Shown here: positions 36,441-44,931 of the stretch, piece after piece | Layout: every line of letters starts with the position of its first letter | Position numbering within the stretch: position 1 is the first letter of the stretch | Assembly (NCBI RefSeq): GCF_002899945.2 | Contig: NZ_PPEG02000005.1 | Coordinates: forward strand, 479,074-543,073 | Length of the DNA: 64,000 nt | From: Chryseobacterium viscerum | GTDB lineage: Bacteria > Bacteroidota > Bacteroidia > Flavobacteriales > Weeksellaceae | Direction: 5' to 3' | Program-made: the position numbers and the translations under genes | The notes under the pieces: generated by a model | Told to the model about the DNA's origin: nothing | What the model saw: the letters and a program-made list of their open reading frames with translations, nothing else | Databases searched by the model: none

Positions 36441-36698
36441 GCTAAGGATGGACAAGTGAACTTGCCTAAGAAGCGGATGATAATCTCTCGCAGATTTAGG
36501 AGATTGCGCAGATAGAGTAAACATAAGAATCTGCGGTATCTGCCTGATCCGCGAGAGATTTTTTCTAAACCATTAAGGGTTCTTAAGGTTTTAAGTAAAG
36601 TTAAGGTTCAAATAAATTTGAATGAAGCATTCTGCTTTATGAATATCTTCAGATATTCTCTTAATTATTCTTAACAACTTCATCTGTTCTTAATGGTT
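36441..36698. repeat. Two-module palindromic repeat, copy 2 (complete)
   Basis: Starts GCTAAGGATGG (36441). Module A has inverted ends AATCTCTCGC / GCGAGAGATT (about 36482-36560). Module B has inverted ends AACCATTAAG / CTTAATGGTT (36568-36698, 131 bp). Best preserved of the three copies. Confidence 0.9.
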
Positions 36699-36736
36699 TA
36701 AGAATTTGAATATGGTTAATTTTGCGCAGATTTTAT

Positions 36737-37498
36737 TTATTTTATAAAAATTCCGATATATTTTCCACTGTATTGTACTACAGAAGTCTTAATCTTTTTC
36801 TTATTACAAAAATCCTGATAGGCAGAATTGTCGCCAATATCATCACTGATAAATACTGCACCAGATTTCAATCTTTTATAGATTTGATGATAAGCCCACA
36901 TTCTTCCATAGTAACTTTTGTCAGAATCATAGTGGAAAACATCAAAAAAGGATACTTTTTTAAAGATTTTAGGCAAAGATTCTCTATCTGCAAAACGAAA
37001 TAACTTCCAAAACTTTTTGAGGCTTTCAGGAACAATATAACCTACATAGCGATCACCATCCTGAGCAAGATAAGGCATATCTGAGCTATATAGCGTGCCA
37101 TTTCTTTTTTTAATTGAAAGTAGTATGGCTAAAGAAGACCATCCATAAGCCACTCCTGTTTCAAGAACATTTTGTGCTTTGGTAAATTCACAAGCATAAT
37201 AAATAAGCTCCAGGGCACCAGGGCCGCCCATTGTAATAGGGCATTCTTTTTCTTTTAAGTTTGCTTTTTCCAGAGTATCAGCATATACTTCTCTGAAATG
37301 ATCAGTATCCATAGAGAAAAGCCTGGAAACCGCTTCTTTTTGAGATACTGCTATGGAGGCAGCCCAGGTATTTGTTTTTGCTTTTCCTTTGAACGGGCTT
37401 CTTCTGTTTATTGTATTTTTAATAATTTTTCTGCCCAGTTCAGGATAAAGAGCAGGTCTTTTAAGATAAGCTACAAATGTTTTAAGAACTGTTGACAT
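36737..37498 (-). CDS. Class I SAM-dependent methyltransferase (Methyltransferase_24 type)
   Basis: 253 residues from the ATG at 37498 (the frame opens at a TTG ten codons upstream). The SAM motif I is NVLETGVAYGWSSLAIL; motif II region GTLYSSDMPYLAQDG; and KSGAVFISDDIGDN carries the acidic pair typical of metal-dependent or CmcI-like methyltransferases. No signal peptide. It lies between repeat copies 2 and 3, which have the same orientation; this could reflect insertion of the gene with its flanks. Substrate unknown; sugar or natural-product O-methylation is possible. Confidence 0.82.
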   Translation of the reverse strand: MSTVLKTFVAYLKRPALYPELGRKIIKNTINRRSPFKGKAKTNTWAASIAVSQKEAVSRLFSMDTDHFREVYADTLEKANLKEKECPITMGGPGALELIYYACEFTKAQNVLETGVAYGWSSLAILLSIKKRNGTLYSSDMPYLAQDGDRYVGYIVPESLKKFWKLFRFADRESLPKIFKKVSFFDVFHYDSDKSYYGRMWAYHQIYKRLKSGAVFISDDIGDNSAYQDFCNKKKIKTSVVQYSGKYIGIFIK

Positions 37499-37690
37499 AT
37501 CATTGATTGTATTAAAGTTACAAGACAAATGTATTTTTTTTTAAACCATATTGCATTGAGACAATATTAATTTTGAAATCAAATTTGTTTATAATCTTTT
37601 AATAATATGTAAGCTAATTAATCAATAATAATTGTTATTTTTTAATTTAAATGTAAATTTTTAAAAATATGATTTTCTTTCTTTCAGTGA

Positions 37691-37932
37691 GCTAAGGATG
37701 GGTACGTAAATTTGCCTGATGGAGCAGAGATTGATCTCTCGTAGATTTTGGATTACACCGTTTTTTAGAATATAATCATCTGCGATATCATCCTGATTCG
37801 CGTGAAATTATTTTTTACCATTAAGGATTCTTAAGATTTTAAGTGAAGTTAAGACTCAAATAAACTTGAGTTAAGCGTATGTTTCAAGAATGTCTGTAGA
37901 TATTCTTAATTGCTTATCTATTCTTAATGGTT
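37691..37932. repeat. Two-module palindromic repeat, copy 3 (diverged)
   Basis: Starts GCTAAGGATGG (37691), with degenerate module A (GATCTCTCGTAGATT to ATCTGCGATATCATCCTGATTCG) and module B with ends ACCATTAAG / CTTAATGGTT (37817-37932, 116 bp). Confidence 0.85.
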
Positions 37933-38287
37933 TAAATTTTTATTATACAAGTATCTGTTTTTTATCTGCTTAAGATTGCATTCGCCTCTTAAGATGTAAG
38001 GAGGAGTTTTTGTTGTTTTGTCTACAAAAATGTCTGTCCAAAAATATATGGATTACAGCCATAAAAACGGCGAAACTTTTCTGCTTTTTCACTGGGGTAG
38101 GTATTGGTTTTTTATTAACACACTAAAGAGTGTGTTGTTTAATGACTGCAAATGTATAAATAATTTTGTATAAACAAAAAGATAAATTAGATGAAATTAT
38201 TTTCAATTGTCTGTTGCTGTCAATACGTTGTATAGCTTTATAAATGAAAACCCCTGGTTATGATAAGCAAGATAAAAAGGACACTAT
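37933..38287. other. Intergenic region with perfect 8-bp hairpin
   Basis: 355 bp without a supported gene. It holds AACACACT-AAAG-AGTGTGTT (38117-38136), a perfect short dyad with T-rich flanks that could be a terminator or operator. A 47-codon frame from 38030 is discussed under rejected items. Confidence 0.5.
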
Positions 38288-38764
38288 TTACTGTATCTTA
38301 TTCATAGGGAATGCCTGTCTGGCCATTTTTCCGTTCATCATCCCGGAGATTTCAGCAAATAAAGAATCTTTGCGGATCTTTTTGTAAGTAATTCTTTGGG
38401 GAAAGTCATTTTCTTGATTCTCAAATATAAGTGAGTTGGGCTTAGACATAGAAGTTGAGACAAAATCAACAGGCTGTTCATTATGCTGACCTTTGACAGA
38501 TACTATGTAATGCAGTTTTTTATCTTTTTCTACCAAGCGTACAGATTCAAAAAGGATGGTGTCTTTTTGTTTCAGATAATAGCTTTTTGCCTGAAGTTCA
38601 GTGTCACTTTTCCGGGTCCAGGTTTCGTAGAGGCTTCCTTTGGAGGTTTTGGTTTCCCAGGTGCCGAGAAGCCATTCAATTTTTTTAATTTCACTTTGTT
38701 GTTGTTGTGTCCAGCTGGTTGCAATGGATAGACCGATTATTGCAAGGATTAATTTTGTTTTCAT
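38288..38764 (-). CDS. DUF6265-like exported protein
   Basis: 158 residues. Signal peptide about 1-19 (WTQ/QQQ). The mature part reads IEWLLGTWETKTSKGSLYETW and, near the end, FPQRITYKKI and ARQAFPMNK, the layout of the lipocalin-like DUF6265 family. Likely periplasmic; function unknown. Confidence 0.72.
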   Translation of the reverse strand: MKTKLILAIIGLSIATSWTQQQQSEIKKIEWLLGTWETKTSKGSLYETWTRKSDTELQAKSYYLKQKDTILFESVRLVEKDKKLHYIVSVKGQHNEQPVDFVSTSMSKPNSLIFENQENDFPQRITYKKIRKDSLFAEISGMMNGKMARQAFPMNKIQ

Positions 38765-38830
38765 TGCCTAATTATTTTATTTCAGCAAAGTTCAAAATAA
38801 AAGGTGCTTTAAAATTGTAAAAATGCGACA

Positions 38831-39643
38831 TCAGGAATCTTCTCTGTAGAATAAAAGAGACATCTGCAGGGTATCTCCGTAAAATTCTTTGGGGGTAAAC
38901 CCTGTAAATTCCTTGAAATCTTTGATAAAATGGGCCTGGTCGTAATATTCAGATTCGTAGGCGAGCGCTGTAAGACTGGCATATTCTTTATTCAGAAGAT
39001 GTTTGATTGTCGTTTGAAGCCGAATGGTTTTTGAAAGCTGTTTCGGACTCAATCCAATGGCTGAAGAAAACTTACGTTCCAGTTGTCTTCTATTAATATT
39101 TGTTTGTTTTGAAAGTTCATTGACTGATATTTTTCCATCGACATTCAAAAGTAAATCTACAGTAGATTGTACAATTCTGTCAATGGTTTCTGTATTAAGT
39201 CTTTCTAGTAGAAACGTTTCTACAATGTTTATTTTTTCCTGTACTGTTGTAGCTTTCAATACATTTTCTTCCAATTCAGCTCCCTGTATTCCAAAGAGTT
39301 TTTCCAGCGGAATAGCCTGGTCATCCATTTCTTTAATAGGAATTGTGGCAAATGGAATGAATCCATCATGATGAAAACGAACAGAGAAAATACCGGTAAT
39401 ACCTGTGGGCTCTATTTTCAAGGGTTCAGTCAACTGTCCAAAAACACAGCTTCTGGGTTGTAGAACAGGTTTTCCATCAATATATTGATTATAAAGATCA
39501 CCATAATGAATGATCATTTCCATGCAGCCATCCGGAACAATGATTTGTACCTGCGGAACAGCTTCTCTGGGGCTGTCCAGAGTCCAGTAGCATTTTATGA
39601 TAGAAGCCAGATCCGGTTGTGGTGGGAAGGTTTGATAATCCAT
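38831..39643 (-). CDS. AraC-family transcriptional regulator
   Basis: 270 residues from the ATG at 39643 (TTG three codons upstream rejected). The N-terminal half is a DUF6597-type sensing domain (IIVPDGCMEMIIHYGD, EPTGITGIFSVRFHHDGF). The C-terminal 100 residues hold two helix-turn-helix motifs: ISVNELSKQTNINRRQLERK and the AraC signature YYDQAHFIKDFKEFTGFTP. Target genes are unknown; it sits divergent from the YdcF-like gene. Confidence 0.9.
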   Translation of the reverse strand: MDYQTFPPQPDLASIIKCYWTLDSPREAVPQVQIIVPDGCMEMIIHYGDLYNQYIDGKPVLQPRSCVFGQLTEPLKIEPTGITGIFSVRFHHDGFIPFATIPIKEMDDQAIPLEKLFGIQGAELEENVLKATTVQEKINIVETFLLERLNTETIDRIVQSTVDLLLNVDGKISVNELSKQTNINRRQLERKFSSAIGLSPKQLSKTIRLQTTIKHLLNKEYASLTALAYESEYYDQAHFIKDFKEFTGFTPKEFYGDTLQMSLLFYREDS

Positions 39644-39796
39644 TGTACTCAATATTCTAATCTTATAAAATTATTAAATTAAAAGTGAAATTACTTTAAA
39701 CAGGCTATTGAAATATATTGACAATGGTAGCACTCACGAAATTACCCTTATCTTTGTACATCCAATGTTTCTAAACATTAATCAATATTATCATAG

Positions 39797-40579
39797 ATGA
39801 AATTTTTACTAGACCTTTTATTCCGTGTTTTTCAGCTTTTTACAGAACCTTATTTCTTAATATTTCTTGCGGTAGTTATTATAACCCTGTTGAAAAGAAA
39901 AAATAAGCGTAAAAATCTAAGGATAGGAATCTGTATATGGGCCGTTTTGATGATTATCTTTATAGGAAATGGTTTCTTAGGTAAGCTAACCTCCGGATAT
40001 CTGCAGAAAAGTTATGTTAATACTTCTAATGCTAAAAATACAGCTTCTCAGAGCGCTGTTATTGTAGTATTGGGTGGCGGGGTTGTAAATTTTGACAATA
40101 CAGAAAAACTACATACCATGTCTTATTCAAGAATTGTCACCGCTTATCAATTGTATCATGAATACAAGAAAAATAATCAACCTTGTACAATATTAATTTC
40201 CGGAAAAGGAAGAGGGCATACAAGTGAAGCTGAAGTATTCAGTGAAAATTTTAAAAAGATGGGGGTGCCAGATTCTGATATTATTAAGGAAGATAAAAGT
40301 ATGAATACCTATGAAAACGCAAAATATTCCAGCAAAATAGTAAAGCAAATGGCCCCTTCCAGTGTGTATCTGGTGACTTCCGGTTTTCATATGAAGAGAT
40401 CTGTTTCTCTGTTTCAGACCTTTGGATTAAAACCCATTCCACAGGCATCAGATTTTATAGATACCGAAATAACGATATTTCCGAACAGCTATAATGCAGC
40501 ATTTACATTTGTGATGCTAAAAGAGGTACTGGGAATATGGCAGGTACAGCTGTATAACAGTTTGGGAATGAATAAATAG
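39797..40579 (+). CDS. YdcF family (DUF218, ElyC/SanA-like) membrane protein
   Basis: 260 residues. Two N-terminal transmembrane segments (about 12-30 and 43-60), then a DUF218 domain: AVIVVLGGGVVNF, RIVTAYQLYHEYK, TILISGKGRGHTSEAEVF, MNTYENAKYSSKIV, YLVTSGFHMKRSVSLF. ElyC and SanA members act in envelope or lipid-carrier homeostasis; the ligand is not settled. Convergent with the EamA gene; a hairpin AGCATTCTAAA/TTTAAAATGCT overlaps the stop. Confidence 0.88.
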   Translation: MKFLLDLLFRVFQLFTEPYFLIFLAVVIITLLKRKNKRKNLRIGICIWAVLMIIFIGNGFLGKLTSGYLQKSYVNTSNAKNTASQSAVIVVLGGGVVNFDNTEKLHTMSYSRIVTAYQLYHEYKKNNQPCTILISGKGRGHTSEAEVFSENFKKMGVPDSDIIKEDKSMNTYENAKYSSKIVKQMAPSSVYLVTSGFHMKRSVSLFQTFGLKPIPQASDFIDTEITIFPNSYNAAFTFVMLKEVLGIWQVQLYNSLGMNK

Positions 40580-40670
40580 CATTCTAAAGTTTATTTTAAA
40601 ATGCTTTAGCTCACTCAGGAAAGTACAGCTTAAGTGTTCAGAAACTGTTGTAATTAAAGTGAAAATTTGT

Positions 40671-40705
40671 AAACCATGTCAAGGTTCAAAACCTTGACAT
40701 GGTTT
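40671..40705. repeat. Perfect 16-bp inverted repeat (REP-like)
   Basis: AAACCATGTCAAGGTT and its exact reverse complement separated by 3 nt (40671-40686, 40690-40705). No T run follows, so it may be an extragenic palindrome rather than a terminator. It sits just before the inverted 191-bp array. Confidence 0.85.
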
Positions 40706-40734
40706 GATTGTCATTCCGAAAGAATCCAAACATC

Positions 40735-41098
40735 GTATTATTTTAAAACACTTTAGTACATTTTAGAATGTGTATTATCCATAAGTTCACTTTAGAAGAA
40801 AATCAAAGATTTTCAAAGCTTAGGTGTACTTCATATACACAAAGTAGGAAACTTAAAATAACTAAAGTGTTCAAAACTTTTGTGACTAAAATAGAATCTA
40901 GACATTGTAATTTTAAAACACTTTAGTACACTTTAGAAAGTTTTAATATCCTCCTGTATAGTAAGTTCACCTAAGAGAAAAATCAAAGATTTTTAAACAA
41001 CTTTAGTGTACTTTATATACGCAAAGCAGGAACTTAATAAACTTAAGTGTTCAAAACTTTTGTGACTTTTAACTTCGTTGAATCTTCGATTTGTGGTT
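40735..41098. repeat. Inverted copy of the 191-bp repeat (about two units)
   Basis: Reverse complement of the units at 29943-30618: AAAACACTTTAGTACA, TTCAAAGCTTAGGTGTACTT, AACTTTTGTGACT and a final TTGTGGTTT. The two units are more diverged from each other than those in the first array. Located between convergent stops of the YdcF-like and EamA genes. Confidence 0.92.
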
Positions 41099-41154
41099 TA
41101 AAAGATGTCATCTTTTGGTATGGTTTAAATAAAACTGTTTAACAGCTTTAGGTA

Positions 41155-42024
41155 TTATTTTACTTTCTTCAGTGAAATAAGTGTCTGCAAAATTACAGAA
41201 GCAATAATGAACGTCAATCCTATATAAAATGGAAATCCTACTTCTTTGCTTTCTCCAAAAAACAGAAAAGCTATAATAATGGCATAAACAGGTTCCAGAT
41301 TGAAGGTTAGGTTCACAGTGAATGCTGGAATTTTCTTCAAAACCTCTGCAAAAGCCACATATAACCCAACTGTACAAAAAAGAGCCAAAATGCTCAAATA
41401 AGCCGTGTTTTTCAAGTCAGGTACTATGCTATCTGCCGGGAAAATAACGAGGTATATGGGCAAAAGTGCTCCGAGGCCTAAAGTGCCGCCAATCATCTGG
41501 TAAAAGTTGATCACCTTGGTGTCAAAGTGTCTTACCAAACGGTTATTATAAATGGTGTAGAGCGCTCCTAAAGCAGAAGAAATAACACCTAGCATAATTC
41601 CCAGCTGGTAAGAGGCATCGAAATGGAAGATCAGACTGATCCCCAACAAAGTTAATGTGCTGAGAAGCAACTCTGAGATTTTAAATTTCTCTCTGTCGAT
41701 CAAAGGTTTAAATACAGCCGTAAAAAAACTGGTGAGACAATAGCAGACTACACCGATTGAGATATTGGAGTATTTGATGCTGGCGTAGAAAAAAAGCCAG
41801 TGCATAGTGATAAGCAGCCCAGCTTTCATTATACGGATTTTTTCCTGTGTAGAAAGTCTATAAGGAATTCTCAGCAATTTTAAAATAAAGAATAAAATAA
41901 TAGAGGAGAAGAGGAGTCTGTACCAGACCAGTAAGCCTTCATTAAGGGTGATTAATTTTCCGAACACACCTGTGAATCCAGCCAATACCACGGCCAGATG
42001 TAATACTACATATGATTTTTTCAT
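41155..42024 (-). CDS. EamA/DMT-family transporter
   Basis: 289 residues with ten transmembrane segments in two EamA halves. The first half includes LVVWYRLLFSSIILFFILKL-like helix patterning and MKAGLLITMHWLFFYASIKY; the second half includes NLEPVYAIIIAFLFFGE, the typical EamA signature before the last two helices. It is an inner-membrane exporter or importer of small metabolites. Substrate unknown. C-terminus is LISLKKVK. Confidence 0.9.
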   Translation of the reverse strand: MKKSYVVLHLAVVLAGFTGVFGKLITLNEGLLVWYRLLFSSIILFFILKLLRIPYRLSTQEKIRIMKAGLLITMHWLFFYASIKYSNISIGVVCYCLTSFFTAVFKPLIDREKFKISELLLSTLTLLGISLIFHFDASYQLGIMLGVISSALGALYTIYNNRLVRHFDTKVINFYQMIGGTLGLGALLPIYLVIFPADSIVPDLKNTAYLSILALFCTVGLYVAFAEVLKKIPAFTVNLTFNLEPVYAIIIAFLFFGESKEVGFPFYIGLTFIIASVILQTLISLKKVK

Positions 42025-42221
42025 TGAGAATGAACTGTAAAGATTTGAATTAATATTTTTTTGTCAGAATCTGAAGCATAATAATTCCGGCCATTATATT
42101 TTTAATGGCATAAGAACGCTTCAAATTAATTTGAAAATATTAAGGTGCCGGAGGAGGCAGACAGTTCGCGCGGTTCATATTTATTTGTTGAAGTTCAAAT
42201 ATAGGGAAAATATTTTCCAGG

Positions 42222-42617
42222 TTACATATTAAAAACATTAAACTTATGACCATCTGGATCGGCAAAAACAAAACCATAATAGTGGTCTCCAAAACTTTCC
42301 GGTTCTGAAATAATTTTTCCGCCAGCTTTTTCAACTTCTTGGGCCCATGCATCTACCTGATCTTTAGTATCGGCTGATAGGGTAAAAACTATTTCGTTTG
42401 CTTTCTCTGTGTCACAGAATTGTATCTGCTTCAGGTTAGATTCTATGATATGTTTTAAGAAGAAATGAATAATAAAATCCTTTTCCCCGAAAAAGAAGCT
42501 TACCAGTTGGTCCGAAGTATGCGGGCCGTTCGGTTTAAATCCTAATTCAGTATAAAATTTGTGCGTACGTTCCAGGTTGGCTACAGCCAGATTGGACCAG
42601 ATCATTGTAGGTTTCAT
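42222..42617 (-). CDS. VOC family protein (glyoxalase/bleomycin-resistance fold)
   Basis: 131 residues. Typical VOC halves: MIWSNLAVANLERTHKFYTELGF at the start and FGDHYYGFVFADPDGHKFNVFNM at the end, with the metal-ligand-like Glu/His replaced or uncertain. FFFGEKDFIIHFF forms the middle strand. It may bind antibiotics or carry out isomerase/dioxygenase chemistry; substrate unknown. Single gene. Confidence 0.88.
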   Translation of the reverse strand: MKPTMIWSNLAVANLERTHKFYTELGFKPNGPHTSDQLVSFFFGEKDFIIHFFLKHIIESNLKQIQFCDTEKANEIVFTLSADTKDQVDAWAQEVEKAGGKIISEPESFGDHYYGFVFADPDGHKFNVFNM

Positions 42618-42848
42618 ATTATTTTTTTTTGGATTAGGATAAAGGTATTATGTTTCATCATCATAAAAGTTGTCGTGTGACAAGATTTTGTACTTTTATA
42701 GATCATGAAATAGCCACTTTATAAGGTTTATAATAGCAACTATTTAACATAATATTAGAGGTGAAGGCAGGGAAAATATCAACTAAAAGATTATAGGAAA
42801 TATTTTATTAGGTTGATTTTAAGTGATTTAAATTATTAATTTAACATA

Positions 42849-43442
42849 ATGTATACTGAAATAATAGAAAAACTGAACGTATTAGGCGGAAATACAGAAG
42901 GTGTAAGCGCCGAAAAAAGCTTTGCAGAGAACTGGAAGAGTCTGAAATTCAGCAATTATTTATACGATAAGGAATGGGATGTTTATGGAATAGACCAATT
43001 CTACGAAAGTAACAAGAATTTGTATATCAGCAATAAAGACACTTTTTATCAAGATTTGCTGGAGCATTATTTTTCAAATCATGAACAGTTTTATGGACAG
43101 GATTTTTATAAAGACTGGTTGTTTTTACCGTTTAGGGAAGATTCAAAAGATTTTGGCGAGCTAGATGGGTTTGTAGAGGAAAATGAAATCAGAGAAACTG
43201 TACAAGGAACAGAAATGGAATTTATCTGTATATTTTTTTCGTACGGATATCCGGATCATTATTTTGTATGCCTTACAGATCCTGACCAAAATAATCCAAC
43301 AGTATACAGTACAGACCATGAAAATTATTTTGAGGAAATAGAAAATAAAGGAAACCTGGAAACTTTTCTGGATAAGTATATGACCAAAGAAGAGTTCTTA
43401 GAAGTCGTTAAAGAATATCTGGAAGAAAAATTTGGAAAATAA
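42849..43442 (+). CDS. Hypothetical acidic cytoplasmic protein
   Basis: 197 residues, no signal peptide, rich in Glu, Asp and Tyr. The pattern DHYFVCLTDPDQNNPTVYSTDHENYFEEIE with a following helical LETFLDKYMTKEEFLEV recalls SMI1/KNR4-type (SUKH) immunity proteins, but I cannot confirm it. No toxin gene is adjacent. A long AT-rich leader precedes it. Confidence 0.6.
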   Translation: MYTEIIEKLNVLGGNTEGVSAEKSFAENWKSLKFSNYLYDKEWDVYGIDQFYESNKNLYISNKDTFYQDLLEHYFSNHEQFYGQDFYKDWLFLPFREDSKDFGELDGFVEENEIRETVQGTEMEFICIFFSYGYPDHYFVCLTDPDQNNPTVYSTDHENYFEEIENKGNLETFLDKYMTKEEFLEVVKEYLEEKFGK

Positions 43443-43629
43443 TGGATTCTGAGTAGGTTAATGCTCTATTTTAATAAAATAATAAAAGTCCTATAATTTA
43501 TATTATGTTAAATTGAATATTGTGTTCATTTTTCAAAAGACGTCATTCTCATTTGGCTAGCCCTCTTATCTATTATAATTTTAATCATAACCAATTATCA
43601 CTCAAATAGTACTTCAGTTTAGCTAACTT

Positions 43630-44787
43630 CTATTTAATTATTTTACGCAATTCAATTTCTAAATCCTTCTTATCCTTTTCGTTGTACAATTCAGAAGTTG
43701 CTAATGAGTTGGTGAATTCTTTGATCGTTTCAGAGTAATCCTGTTTTAATTGGATCTTAGCCTTTATAATATTTAAATAAGCCTCTGAAAAGTTTGGATA
43801 AGAATCTGTCAATATTTTCCAAGCTTGAATGGCTTTGTCATATTGTTTTTCATTATAAAAGTACCAACCTTTTCCATTTAAAATACCCAGTGAAAAATTG
43901 AGTTTTACGCCGTAATTGGACTGTATTTCTTTATCCAATGATGATTTAATACTTAAGTCTGTTTGTTTATTTGAAATATATTTTGCCTGAATTGCAGACC
44001 ACTCTTCAAATATTTCATAAAGAGCTGTATTAATAAGTAAGCCTGGCGTTGCATTATGATCTGCATTTTTAAACCTATACCCTTTTATATCTAAAAATGG
44101 ATTGTGAATATTCTTAGTGACTGAATCCATCTTAACGAAGTCTTCAGGATAATCGTTTCCAATTCCATAGCGATAATACTTTTTTATAGGAAAAGAACGC
44201 TTATTTAATTGACTTATTGAATCTGTTAGGTCAACATTTTCCTGAGTAAAAAACGGGCTCATAGAAATAATTCCATTCAAATCAGCTATTCTTGAATTAA
44301 ATAGAGATGTTGTGAAATATCCATATCTTGAATGACCAATCAACAACCTAAAAGCAGAAGCTTTATAATCTCTTTCAGCAAGGGGAATTAACTGTTCAAA
44401 AATAAATTTTTCATTCTCAAGGGCAAGTCCGTTTGGGTCAGAAATTTTGTACTGTGTTTCAAGATAGCGATATCTTTGTTCCGATTCAACACTTATTATG
44501 ATAGAGGAAGGAATTTGTTCATTACTCGTTAAATAGTCAATTGTATTGAGGATATAATTATTACTCCTTTTATTTTGTTTATCGAATACAATAATTAATG
44601 GGAATTTGTTCTTAGACTTCTTTTGCCATTCTATGGGAACCATTACAGAAATTTTTTTATCAAATCCCAGACTTGTTGACTTTATTATGGTGTCTTTTAG
44701 TATTTTATATCTTTCGTAATTCTGGGCAAGCAATGAAGACGTTGCGGAAGTGAAAATTAAAAGAAATAGTAAATACTTTCTTATCAT
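43630..44787 (-). CDS. Alpha/beta-hydrolase esterase with C-terminal TPR-like region
   Basis: 385 residues. Signal peptide about 1-21 (SLLAQ). The hydrolase resembles putative esterase/siderophore esterase proteins: FPLIIVFDKQNKRSNN, SVESEQRYRYLET, the nucleophile elbow LLIGHSRYGYF, and DADHNATPG with a candidate catalytic His. The last 110 residues include GWYFYNEKQYDKAIQAWKIL and FSEAYLNIIKAKIQLKQDYS, TPR-like. It is likely periplasmic; the substrate may be an ester such as a siderophore, but that is not shown. Confidence 0.78.
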   Translation of the reverse strand: MIRKYLLFLLIFTSATSSLLAQNYERYKILKDTIIKSTSLGFDKKISVMVPIEWQKKSKNKFPLIIVFDKQNKRSNNYILNTIDYLTSNEQIPSSIIISVESEQRYRYLETQYKISDPNGLALENEKFIFEQLIPLAERDYKASAFRLLIGHSRYGYFTTSLFNSRIADLNGIISMSPFFTQENVDLTDSISQLNKRSFPIKKYYRYGIGNDYPEDFVKMDSVTKNIHNPFLDIKGYRFKNADHNATPGLLINTALYEIFEEWSAIQAKYISNKQTDLSIKSSLDKEIQSNYGVKLNFSLGILNGKGWYFYNEKQYDKAIQAWKILTDSYPNFSEAYLNIIKAKIQLKQDYSETIKEFTNSLATSELYNEKDKKDLEIELRKIIK

Positions 44788-44869
44788 GGCATATTAGTTA
44801 GGACTCAAATTTATGGATTGTGCTGATAAAATTTGTAATAATGCTAATGTTTTTTTCGATTTTACCCAT

Positions 44870-44901
44870 AAAAAGCTCCAAAATCCGTAGACTTTGGAGC
44901 T
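44870..44901 (-). terminator. Terminator after the BspA-like gene
   Basis: Hairpin AGCTCCAAA / TTTGGAGCT (44874-44882, 44893-44901) with A run on the left (T run on the minus strand). It is 31 bp beyond the gene's stop. Confidence 0.82.
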
Positions 44902-44931
44902 GATTTTATAAGTAGCCTTTCAGCTGATCTG

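Noticed and set aside
38030..38173. 47-codon frame (MSVQKYMDYSHKNGETFLLF and on) with an AGGAGG-like stretch upstream
   Set aside because: Bacteroidota do not rely on Shine-Dalgarno sites, the frame crosses the AACACACT hairpin, and there is no family or neighbour support.
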